Shown piece after piece: positions 44,047 to 52,944 of a stretch of 64,000 nucleotides of DNA; position 1 is the first letter of the stretch, and every line of letters starts with the position of its first letter. The position numbers were made by a program, and so were the translations under genes. This DNA is from CAVORD01 sp963698535. Lineage in GTDB: Bacteria; Bacteroidota; Bacteroidia; Bacteroidales; VadinHA17. The notes beneath the pieces are model-generated. The model saw only the letters and a list, made by a program, of their open reading frames with translations. It was not told where the DNA came from and did not search any database. The stretch is from assembly GCA_963698535.1 (NCBI GenBank), contig CAVORD010000001.1, positions 186,001 through 250,000 of the forward strand. The letters are read 5' to 3'.

Positions 44047-46441
44047 ATGAAAAGAGTATTCAGGTTTCTGCCGGTATTATTACTGCTGGTATCGGGGATC
44101 GCTGCAGGCCAGACAGATCCCGTAATTGAAAAGATCAAGGAGTTATCGGCAACGGATAACAGGGTTATGGAGCTTGCCGATGTTCTCACCAACAGGTTTG
44201 GTGACAGAGTAACTGGCTCCGACGGTTATTACAATGCCTCCATGTGGGCGCTGAATGAAATGCGTTCGTGGGGAATGAAGGCCGAACTTGAGGAGGCAGG
44301 AGAGCTGCCTGTTGGTTTTAACAGGGGTCCTTTTAGCGGCGAGATGGTATATCCCAGAACGATGGCTCTTCATTTTTCAACCCCGGCTTATACATCCGGA
44401 ACAAAAGGTAAGCAAAAGGGACATGTTACTATTGCCCCTGTCTCAGAAGAAGACTTCAATTCAAGAAAAGAGAGTTTTAAGAACTCCTGGGTTCTTATTC
44501 CTGGTATTAATGACGGGTGGCCACGTGACCGCGGAGGAGTAAGCAAACTTACAGAGTTAATAACCGGTGCCGGTGCCCTGGGGACAATACAGGAGTCGCA
44601 GCTTCCTATCAGGGTGCTGTACGCAAGAGTTGGGTCGTGGGAAGAGCTCCCTAATCTTCCCGATATAAAGCTAAGCAGTGAGCAGTACAAGGAGATCGAA
44701 AAAATTGTTAAAGAGGATGGAAAGGTTGAGCTTGAGATCGATATTAGAAACTATTTCAGACCTGGACCGGTAAAGTATCACAATGTAATTGGCTGGATAC
44801 CAGGTACTGATCTCTCCAATGAGTATGTTGTAATGTCGGGGCATCTCGATGGCCTCTCCGGAGGCACCGGAGCAGTGGACAATGCTTCCGGGGCAACACC
44901 GGCAATGGAGGCCGCACGTCTTATTATGGCGGCAGGTGGAAAGCCCAGACGTACAGTCATGGTTCATCTATATGCTGCCGAGGAGTTTGGTCTGCTTGGC
45001 TCTAAAAGCTGGGTTAAGAATAACCCTGAAAAACTGGCAGGTATAAGTGCACTCTTTAACCGCGATGGCGGTACCAATTGCATTTCAGGACTGGCTGTTC
45101 CCAAGGCAATGATGGAAGATTTTAAAGTCGTTACCAAACCAATAATGAATCTTCACCCGAAGTATCCATTTGAACTTACCGAGCGCACCAGACCAATAAG
45201 AAAAGGTGGCAGGGGTGGTACCGATACATGGCCTTTCCTCCAGGAGGATGTACCTGCCTTCGGATTTGCCACAAAAGGGGAGCAGAAGTATTTTACTACA
45301 TGGCATACTGAGCTTGATACCTACGATCAGCTGATACCTGAATATCAGGAGTACTCAACCATGGTTACTGCAATAATAGTCTATGGAATCGCCAACCTCG
45401 ATCATAAACTTTCGAGGGATGGTTTCTTTATGGATGAGGGGATCTATGCCGATATTACTACAAACAAGGGAAGGATATCATTGATGCTCGATTATAAGAA
45501 TGCACCAATGACTGTGGCCAATTTTATCGGACTGGCAGAGGGAACAATAACCAACGCTACATACGATAAAGGGGTGCCTTTCTACAAAGGATCACCATGG
45601 CATCGTGTTGTAAAGGGACATGTGATCCAGGGTGGTGCTCCGCTTAAAAATCCGGAAGATCCTGATGACAAGCCTGCTACTGGGTATACTTTCCCCAATG
45701 AGATAAACGGCCTCAGTCATGATAAGGCAGGGATGGTAGGAATGGCCAATGCAGGTCCTCATACTAATACCAGTCAATTCTATATTACCCTCGCCAACAG
45801 GTCATATCTCGATGGAAATTATACATTATTCGGCTGGGTAGTCGACGGGATGGATATTGTAAACAATATTGAGCAGGGCGATACGATAAGGGATATCTCT
45901 ATTGTCAGAGCAGGTGCCGAAGCCGGGAAATTCGTTGTTAATGATGATACATTTAAGCAACTGGTTGATAATCAATGGAAAATAGTTCGTGCAAAAGAGA
46001 AGGCCAAAACCGAAGCTGATGAAAAGTATATTTCCGCAAACTGGCCTGCACTTACTGCTCTGCCTTCGGGATTAAGATACACAATCCTAAAGCAAGGAAA
46101 AGGAGCAGAGGCAGCCACAGGCTCTCAGGTTACCTTCAGCTATAAAGGTTTTCTGACCAACGGCACACAGTTTGTCAGCGGCTCTGAAGGAGGTAAACCC
46201 TCATTTGGGAAAAAGCCTTCTGAATACACTCATCGTCTTAGGAGATAAGGGTATCATAAAAGGCCTTGAGGAGGCATTGACAGGCATGAAGGCCGGTGAG
46301 ACAAAGCTGGTCGTTATACCCTCTGACCTTGCCTATGGACAGGGTAGTTACTATTCCAGGGAGATTGCAGGCCAGAAGAGGCTGGTCATCTCCCCGGGTG
46401 AGCCAGTAATACTTGAAATAAAGGTTAACGGTATTAAGTGA
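44047..46441 (+). pseudogene. M28 peptidase-cyclophilin-FKBP fusion, one frameshift
   Basis: The frame from 44047 has a signal peptide (VLLLLVSGIAAGQ), an M28 metallopeptidase (about 20-460; ligands in SGHLDG, AVDNASGA, AAEEFGLLG, TTWHTELD), and a cyclophilin-type prolyl isomerase (about 465-620; FYKGSPWHRVVKGHVIQGG, TNTSQFYITL). It then begins an FKBP domain (VTFSYKGFLTNGTQF) and runs into a stop at 46248. The rest of the FKBP domain (GIIKGLEEALTGMKAGETKL, IPSDLAYG) is in the next frame to 46441. Removing one A from 46210-46214 joins them into about 797 residues. It is a three-enzyme envelope protein linking proteolysis to proline isomerisation, probably co-transcribed with the S9 gene. Confidence 0.85.
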
Positions 46442-46457
46442 AATATAGGGGATTAGG

Positions 46458-46496
46458 CTGCCGGCTGATTATTTTGGCCGGCAGTTTTATTTTTCT
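46458..46496 (+). terminator. Rho-independent terminator after the M28-PPIase gene
   Basis: CTGCCGGC (46458-46465) pairs perfectly with GCCGGCAG (46477-46484) around an 11-base loop, followed by TTTTATTTTT. It is strong evidence that transcription ends here and that pntAA has its own promoter. Confidence 0.88.
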
Positions 46497-46565
46497 GTCA
46501 AACATTATCCTTGTCTGCTTTGTTTATTACCTTTAAAACAAACAAGAGGAATAATATATTTATTG

Positions 46566-47693
46566 ATGATAATTGGAATTCTTAAAGAACCGCAATCAGA
46601 CAAAAGAGTAGCCTTTCTGCCTCCGGCAGTAAAGAGACTGGTGTCGCTGGGTGTTGAAATAGTTATTGAAAAAGGAGCCGGTGAGGGGGCCTACTCTCCC
46701 GACGAGGAGTATCTTGAATCAGGAGCCACCGTTATTTCCGGTCAGGATGTACTTGAAAAGGCCGACATTATTGCGACTGTTAATTTACCCTCCGGTATTC
46801 CGGCTGATTCTTTCAGGAAGGGACAAATTCTGATCTCACTGGTCAACCCTGTCGAAAACCGTGATTGGATAGAAAAAGCAAAGGAGCAAGGGCTGACTGT
46901 TATTGCTCTCGACCTGCTGCCACGTGTCACCCGTGCACAGGCAATGGATGTGCTTTCATCCATGGCTACTGTTGCCGGATACAGGGCAGCACTTGAGGCA
47001 GCACTTCTGTTGCCCAGGTTTATGCCTATGTTCATGTCGGCAGCGGGAACGATAAGACCGGCAAAGGTACTTGTCCTTGGAGCCGGTGTTGCCGGTTTGC
47101 AGGTAGTGGCAATGGTAAGAAAGCTGGGAGCTGTTGTTGAGGTCTTTGATGTCCGCTCTTCTGTAAAAGAGGAGGTAATGAGCCTGGGTGGTCGCTTTGT
47201 TGAGGTTGAGGGATTTAAGGAGGACAAGGGAGCAGGCGGTTATGCTGTGGAGCAATCGGAAGAGTTCAAGGCGCGTCAGCGAGAGCTGATTCATGAAAGA
47301 GCATCCGGCTCTGATATAATAATCACTACGGCTCAGATACCCGGTAAAAAGGCACCAATACTGATAACCAAAAGAACAGTTGAAGCAATGAAGCCCGGAT
47401 CGGTAATTATCGATCTGGCAGCTTCGAGCGGTGGTAACTGCGAATTGACACCTGAAACAGGTGAACTTCTGCTCAATGGGGTAACCATTGCGGCTCGTTC
47501 TTACTACGCTGCCAATATGCCTGTTGATGCTTCGAAGATGTTCGGTAATAATTTCTACAACCTCCTGAAGAGCTATATCAGCGAGGAGGGCCATTTCAAT
47601 CTGGATATGGACGATGAGATAATCAAGGCTGCCTGTGTAATTCACGATGGCTTGTTCATCAGCGAGAGACTAAAAAAAATGTATAACATATAA
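46566..47693 (+). CDS. pntAA: NAD(P) transhydrogenase alpha subunit, part 1 (NAD-binding)
   Basis: A 375-residue soluble domain I of proton-translocating transhydrogenase. It begins MIIGILKEPQSDKRVAFLP and contains the Rossmann motif VLGAGVAGLQVVAMVRKLGA and the mobile-loop region SGSDIIITTAQIPGKKAP. A TTG three bases earlier is in frame, but ATG 46566 is preferred. It binds NAD(H) and passes hydride to NADP in domain III (PntB) using the proton gradient. It is the first gene of the pntAA-pntAB-pntB operon, the split-alpha form. Confidence 0.95.
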   Translation: MIIGILKEPQSDKRVAFLPPAVKRLVSLGVEIVIEKGAGEGAYSPDEEYLESGATVISGQDVLEKADIIATVNLPSGIPADSFRKGQILISLVNPVENRDWIEKAKEQGLTVIALDLLPRVTRAQAMDVLSSMATVAGYRAALEAALLLPRFMPMFMSAAGTIRPAKVLVLGAGVAGLQVVAMVRKLGAVVEVFDVRSSVKEEVMSLGGRFVEVEGFKEDKGAGGYAVEQSEEFKARQRELIHERASGSDIIITTAQIPGKKAPILITKRTVEAMKPGSVIIDLAASSGGNCELTPETGELLLNGVTIAARSYYAANMPVDASKMFGNNFYNLLKSYISEEGHFNLDMDDEIIKAACVIHDGLFISERLKKMYNI

Positions 47694-47707
47694 TAACAGA
47701 TCTACTT

Positions 47708-48001
47708 ATGTTCGAATTTTTCTATCTGAACAGAGAGGCCATATTTATTGTCCTTCTTTCAATCTTTCTGGGACTTGAACTTATTCATCATGTTCCGGCT
47801 ATTCTTCATACCCCTCTTATGTCGGGAGCGAATGCCATCCACGGTGTTGTTATTATCGGTGCTATAATTGTAATGGGCCATTCGCAGACCAATACCTCAC
47901 TGATCCTTGGATTTATTGCAGTATTGCTGGGAACGTTGAACGTTGTCGGTGGCTTTGTTGTGACCGACAGGATGCTGGAGATGTTTAAAAAAAAGAAATA
48001 G
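47708..48001 (+). CDS. pntAB: NAD(P) transhydrogenase alpha subunit, part 2 (membrane)
   Basis: A 97-residue protein with three to four membrane helices (IFIVLLSIFLGLELIHHVP, GVVIIGAIIVMGHS, LILGFIAVLLGTLNVVGGFVVTDRMLEMF). The last segment is the hallmark of the small PntAB membrane subunit. It provides part of domain II, the proton channel, and lies 14 bases after pntAA. Confidence 0.94.
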   Translation: MFEFFYLNREAIFIVLLSIFLGLELIHHVPAILHTPLMSGANAIHGVVIIGAIIVMGHSQTNTSLILGFIAVLLGTLNVVGGFVVTDRMLEMFKKKK

Positions 48002-48017
48002 GTTTTTAAGAAATTAG

Positions 48018-49484
48018 ATGATGAACGAAATATTTGAATTTACAGGGAAGCTCTTTTTTACCAGAGGTGACTCTATTCTGGAAATGATCTACCTGCTCTC
48101 GTCGGTCTTTTTTATTTTTGGATTGAGGATGCTCAGCCATCCTGATTCAGCAAGGAGAGGTAATTTTCTTGCTGCATGGGGTATGGGACTGGCAATTGCT
48201 GCGACGATAATCTTTCACCGCAGAGATGGTAAGCCGATAGGTAATATCGAGTATATTATGGCTGCCATAGCTCTCGGAACAATAATTGGGTGGATAATAG
48301 CCAGAAGAGTTAAGATGACAGCCATGCCTCAACTTGTCTCATTCTTTAACGGAATGGGGGGAGCTGCTGCAGCTCTTATCTCAATAATGGAGTTCCCTCA
48401 TATACATAAGGAATTAATTGCATCATCAGGTTTTTTCAATGGCTATACCCTTGCAATACTAACCGGCCTTCTAATAGGGTCGGTATCATTCTCAGGCAGT
48501 ATTATCGCTTTTGGTAAACTAGACGGATGGATAGGTGACCTTCGCTGGAAAGCACTTAAGTTCATTAACCTTTTCATCCTGGCTGTAGCTGTAGCTGTTA
48601 TCGTATTTATTATGTCAAGCGGATCAACCGATCCGGCCGCGTTAATGCCGGTTCTGTATCTGCTTGCAGGGCTATCGCTCTTTTATGGAATTATGTTTGT
48701 CCTTCCCATTGGAGGAGCTGATATGCCGGTGGTAATATCACTGCTGAACTCGTTTACAGGTATCGCGGCGGCAATAGGCGGATTCCTCTACGGTAATCAG
48801 GTCATGCTTACAGGCGGTATCCTGGTAGGATCAGCAGGTACCATTCTTACAATATTGATGTGCAAGGCCATGAACAGATCGCTGCTAAATGTTATTGTTG
48901 GTGCCTTCGGTGGTGAGAGTGGCGGTGCCGACGGCATTAAGTCAGAGTACGGTCCTGTTACTGAGATCTCTGTTGCCGGTGCAGCTATCCTTTTAAACTA
49001 CTCCCGTCAGGTGGTCATTGTACCGGGCTATGGGCTGGCAGTAGCACAGGCACAGCATATATGTCATGAGCTTGATAAGCAGCTTGAGGCGCGAGGTGTT
49101 GAGGTCAGGTATGCAATTCACCCTGTGGCAGGAAGGATGCCAGGACATATGAATGTTCTTCTTGCTGAGGCCGATGTTCCTTATGAAAAACTGGTAGAGG
49201 GCGATGAGATCAACAGTTCAATATCCAACGTCGATGTTTTGGTGGTAATTGGTGCCAATGATGTGGTTAACCCCAGCGCTGAGGATGATCCGGCAAGTCC
49301 TATTTATGGAATGCCAATTATTAAGGCAAGGGAAGCCAAAAATATTATCGTACTTAAAAGAGGTATGGGCAAGGGATATGCAGCAATTGAAAACCCCCTG
49401 TTCTTCGACCCTAAGACAAGGATGCTCTTTGGCGATGCCAAGGACTCTCTGCAGAAGCTCGTTGCAAAAGTGAAGGATATGTAA
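48018..49484 (+). CDS. pntB: NAD(P) transhydrogenase beta subunit
   Basis: A 488-residue protein with about nine membrane helices in residues 15-290 (domain II) and the NADP-binding domain III at the C-terminus (VVIVPGYGLAVAQAQHICHEL, IHPVAGRMPGHMNVLLAEADVPYE, VLVVIGANDVVNPSA). It completes a proton-translocating transhydrogenase that forms NADPH from NADH at the expense of the proton gradient. A second Met immediately follows the first and either may be the start. Confidence 0.95.
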   Translation: MMNEIFEFTGKLFFTRGDSILEMIYLLSSVFFIFGLRMLSHPDSARRGNFLAAWGMGLAIAATIIFHRRDGKPIGNIEYIMAAIALGTIIGWIIARRVKMTAMPQLVSFFNGMGGAAAALISIMEFPHIHKELIASSGFFNGYTLAILTGLLIGSVSFSGSIIAFGKLDGWIGDLRWKALKFINLFILAVAVAVIVFIMSSGSTDPAALMPVLYLLAGLSLFYGIMFVLPIGGADMPVVISLLNSFTGIAAAIGGFLYGNQVMLTGGILVGSAGTILTILMCKAMNRSLLNVIVGAFGGESGGADGIKSEYGPVTEISVAGAAILLNYSRQVVIVPGYGLAVAQAQHICHELDKQLEARGVEVRYAIHPVAGRMPGHMNVLLAEADVPYEKLVEGDEINSSISNVDVLVVIGANDVVNPSAEDDPASPIYGMPIIKAREAKNIIVLKRGMGKGYAAIENPLFFDPKTRMLFGDAKDSLQKLVAKVKDM

Positions 49485-49573
49485 AGAGTTCCTGGTACCC
49501 GATTCACCTTTTGGTAAGTCCCGTAGCGGTCAGGATTGCTACAATATGATCATTATAATATTTTAACCATTGG

Positions 49574-51358
49574 ATGATGACTAACAAAAAACTCTCTGAA
49601 ATACGTCTTTTGATGGATCAGGAAGGGCTCGACGCCCTTGTGATACCGGTTAACGACCCCCATATGGGCGAGTATGTACCGGAACACTGGAGGATAATTG
49701 AATGGCTTACCGGATTCACCGGATCGGCTGCTACTGTGGTAATTACACCCGATTTTGCCGGTTTGTGGACCGATTCAAGATATTTCATCCAGGGAGAAGA
49801 GCAACTTAAGGGATCAGGATTTACCCTTGTTAAGCTGAAGATCGCCCATACACCTGAATTTATAAGCTGGATGGGAAGCAACCTTCCCTCAGGTGCGCGC
49901 ATAGGATTTGACGGGCGACTTATCTCAACCTATCTTTTCAGAAGGATGAGAGCTGACCTGAAGAGTATCAATCCAACTTTTGATCATACTTCTGATTTTG
50001 TTGTCAGGCTGTGGCATGACAGACCACCTCTGCCCGATAAAAAAGCTTTTGATCATGATATAAAATATGCCGGCATAAGCAGAGAGGAGAAAATAGCTCT
50101 CGTTAGAAAGAAGATGAAAGAGATAAACACCGACCTTCATCTGCTTACCTCCCCGGAGGATATAATGTGGTTATTGAATATCAGGGGAGGAGATGTTGCT
50201 TATTCGCCACTGCTTCAATGTTATGCGCTGATATCAGTTGAAGAGGTCATGCTTTTCGCCGACAAGAAAAAGGTGCCAGACAATCTGAGGCAGGATATGG
50301 AAAGGGCAGGTGTAAGGTTATTCCCTTATGACCATATTACAGAGATACTGAAAGCAACTGATAGGAGGGGGACTCTTCTGTTTAATCCGCTGACAACATC
50401 GGTTCAATTATTTAAATCTTTTGGGAAAGAGATTACTCTGGTTGAAGATATATCCCTTCCTACGAGGATCAAGTCGGTGAAGAACAGCACTGAGATCGGT
50501 TGTGTAAAGAGTGCCATGATAAAAGATGGTGTTGCCCTTACCCGATTCTTTATGTGGCTGGAAAAAACTTATAAAGGTGGTACCGTTACGGAGATATCTG
50601 CCTCTGACAAACTGGAGGAGTTCAGGAGTGAACAGGAGGGATTTCTCTCCCCGAGCTTTGGTACCATATCAGCGGTAAATGCCCATGCTGCTCTTCCGCA
50701 CTATACACCTTCTCCTCAAACCGATGTGGAACTTGAAGAGGGGATATATCTGCTTGATTCGGGTGGCCAGTATCTGGATGGTACTACCGATATTACGCGG
50801 ACCATCGCTCTTTCGGAGCCGACAAAAATGCAGAAGCATGATTTTACACGTGCCCTGAAGGGTATGATCGGACTAAGTATGGTAAAGTTTCCGCTTGGAA
50901 CCAAAGGATATCAGGTTGAGGTACTTGCAAGAATGCATCTGTGGGAAGCAGGATTGAACTACGGACATGGTACAGGTCATGGCGTTGGCTTCTGCCTAAA
51001 TGTTCACGAAGGACCACAGACAATTGGCTCAGCTGCCACTGGCGATCCAAAGGTATTTCTTGAGCCGGGGATGCTGATGTCGGTAGAGCCTGCTGTTTAC
51101 AGAGACGGTAAGTATGGTTTCCGGACAGAGAATCTTGTCTTTTGTGCAAAAGATTCAGAATCAGATTATGGAACCTTCCTTAAGTTCGACACAGTAACTC
51201 TTTGCTATATCGACACTTCCCTTATCGACTTTTCGTTGTTGGATGAAAAGGAGAAGAGATGGCTAAATGATTATCATGGAATTGTTTACAGATTGCTGTC
51301 GCCATTCCTTACAAAGGAGGAATGCATATTCCTTGAGAATAAAACGGCTCCTTTGTAG
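49574..51358 (+). CDS. Xaa-Pro aminopeptidase (M24 family)
   Basis: A 594-residue aminopeptidase P of the three-domain type. Two creatinase-like N-terminal domains (LDALVIPVNDPHMGEY, WLTGFTGSAATVVI) precede the pita-bread domain with metal ligands in LDSGGQYLDGTTDITR, GHGTGHGVGF, SVEPAVY and FRTENL. It removes the first residue ahead of proline and is cytoplasmic (no signal peptide). Its stop directly abuts the stop of the convergent ankyrin-phosphoesterase gene with no spacer. Confidence 0.94.
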   Translation: MMTNKKLSEIRLLMDQEGLDALVIPVNDPHMGEYVPEHWRIIEWLTGFTGSAATVVITPDFAGLWTDSRYFIQGEEQLKGSGFTLVKLKIAHTPEFISWMGSNLPSGARIGFDGRLISTYLFRRMRADLKSINPTFDHTSDFVVRLWHDRPPLPDKKAFDHDIKYAGISREEKIALVRKKMKEINTDLHLLTSPEDIMWLLNIRGGDVAYSPLLQCYALISVEEVMLFADKKKVPDNLRQDMERAGVRLFPYDHITEILKATDRRGTLLFNPLTTSVQLFKSFGKEITLVEDISLPTRIKSVKNSTEIGCVKSAMIKDGVALTRFFMWLEKTYKGGTVTEISASDKLEEFRSEQEGFLSPSFGTISAVNAHAALPHYTPSPQTDVELEEGIYLLDSGGQYLDGTTDITRTIALSEPTKMQKHDFTRALKGMIGLSMVKFPLGTKGYQVEVLARMHLWEAGLNYGHGTGHGVGFCLNVHEGPQTIGSAATGDPKVFLEPGMLMSVEPAVYRDGKYGFRTENLVFCAKDSESDYGTFLKFDTVTLCYIDTSLIDFSLLDEKEKRWLNDYHGIVYRLLSPFLTKEECIFLENKTAPL

Positions 51359-52747
51359 CTAGTCCCAGAGTCTCTTTTTAGTCCCATTGTTGTCGAGGAT
51401 CAGGAATTTTCTTCCTTTTATCAGCAGTCCCTGCTCAATAATCTGGTCGTTGGCCTTTGGAATATTAACATCGATAACCTTCCTGCTGTAAAAGGAGGTT
51501 ACATTATCAACCTCTGTATGACCAATGATGAATTTGTCGGCACCATAAAAATCGAGTATTCTGCCCAGAGTAACAGCATCTATAAAATCTCCCCGCCTGC
51601 CTTCGTTTACATATCCTCTGTACCATTGTGGTCCCGAACCGCCAAACAGATACTTCCGCAGTTCTGTATTAGTAGTATCTTCCATACCGTTAAGGTATTG
51701 CCAGGCCACACTGTTCATCTGGTCCATTCCAATCTGTTTCTCATACATTTCAGGAGAGATACCGGCGTGAACAAAGAGATATCCATTGATCTTGATCATA
51801 AGCGGCTTCTGTCTTAGCCATTGGCCCAGCAGAGTGTTTCTGTTGAACAGCTCTGAGTAACTAAGGCCCAGATTGTCGGACAGGGCATAATAGTCGTTCG
51901 TGATATACCTGAGGTCTTCATTGAAGATCATTAATTCGTGGTTTCCCAGAACCATATGCACCTTGCCGCCGGCAAGTTCTGCCTGTTTTTCCAGAGAAAA
52001 TATCATCCATAGGGCTTCGGTTACCCCTGACCCTCTGTCAAAAATATCACCAACGAAGACCAGATGTCCTTTACCCCATGACCAGTTGCCATTGGCATCA
52101 ATTATTTCATTGGCTCTCAGCAAAGAGTATACTCTGTCGTATTGACCGTGGACATCACCAACGACAAAGATCTTCCTGACCCCTGAATATGTTCTGGAGA
52201 CAGGAGCAATCTGAGTGTTAAAATCTATATCATTAGGATCAATTACCACCCCGTCGAATGTATCGGGCAGATCACTCACTGCGACCAGCTCTGAACTAAG
52301 TGTTGATCGGTTGGTCGCCATCTCATTTTTCAGGGATATAACCTCAATAGTGTCGGCGTTATAAATTCTTATATGAGGTCCCTCCGTCATATCGGGCAAC
52401 ACCTTGTGAAAAGTAACGGCCCCGTTCTCTGTCAACACTTTTCCTATCGCGGGCTTGTTTCTCTTTTTTGCATAATCAAGGGGTGTCCAGCCAATATTAT
52501 CCTTCTGATTTGGATCTGCTCCCTGTTCAAGCAGAGTTTTTACCAGATCAATATCACCAAGGATTACTGCTTTATGGAGGGTATCGTTTGCCGGGGTAAG
52601 GAGATTTATCCCAGGAGTGTTCAGATCATCTTCAATGCTTATAGTATTAGAGTATAGCCCACTATAAGGAGTTGCTAATAGCAGTATAGCAACCGGTAAA
52701 ATTCTCAAAATATGATGTATCCTGCGTCCCGTCTTGTATAAACTCAT
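51359..52747 (-). CDS. Exported ankyrin-repeat / metallophosphoesterase protein
   Basis: A 462-residue protein with a membrane or signal segment (about 13-33). Residues 53-113 form about two ankyrin repeats (LHKAVILGDIDLVKTLLEQG, GWTPLDYAKK). Residues 190-430 are a calcineurin-like phosphoesterase with GDVHG (197-201), GDIFDRG (233-239) and GNHE (268-271), plus later HAG and GHT motifs. The fold is that of PPP-type phosphatases such as Shewanella-like phosphatases. The substrate is unknown. The pairing of a protein-binding module with an exported phosphatase is uncommon. Confidence 0.82.
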   Translation of the reverse strand: MSLYKTGRRIHHILRILPVAILLLATPYSGLYSNTISIEDDLNTPGINLLTPANDTLHKAVILGDIDLVKTLLEQGADPNQKDNIGWTPLDYAKKRNKPAIGKVLTENGAVTFHKVLPDMTEGPHIRIYNADTIEVISLKNEMATNRSTLSSELVAVSDLPDTFDGVVIDPNDIDFNTQIAPVSRTYSGVRKIFVVGDVHGQYDRVYSLLRANEIIDANGNWSWGKGHLVFVGDIFDRGSGVTEALWMIFSLEKQAELAGGKVHMVLGNHELMIFNEDLRYITNDYYALSDNLGLSYSELFNRNTLLGQWLRQKPLMIKINGYLFVHAGISPEMYEKQIGMDQMNSVAWQYLNGMEDTTNTELRKYLFGGSGPQWYRGYVNEGRRGDFIDAVTLGRILDFYGADKFIIGHTEVDNVTSFYSRKVIDVNIPKANDQIIEQGLLIKGRKFLILDNNGTKKRLWD

Positions 52748-52888
52748 TTTTCCCTGCTTAGGTTATTAAAACTATCATTTAGCTCTATAGTTCCCTTAGT
52801 GAAACACATAGCCTGTACAGAAAGTTCAAAAAAGCTTCACTTCCCGACCTTCCGCTTCTGCCGTACAGATAAAACAACTCCAATTTAT

Positions 52889-52896
52889 TATTTTTG
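52889..52896 (+). promoter_or_regulatory. -7 element for the S37 peptidase gene
   Basis: TATTTTTG matches TAnnTTTG; transcription would start near 52903, giving a leader of about 42 bases to the ATG at 52945. The TTTG box is missing at the usual position. Confidence 0.4.
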
Positions 52897-52944
52897 TTTA
52901 TATCTTTCGACTTGGTAACTAACAGTTAATTGACAAACTTAAAG

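Noticed and set aside
46480..46530. Rex-like site before pntAA (TTTGTTT ... AAAACAAA)
   Set aside because: The arms are unequal in spacing and do not match TTGTTAAN4TTAACAA.
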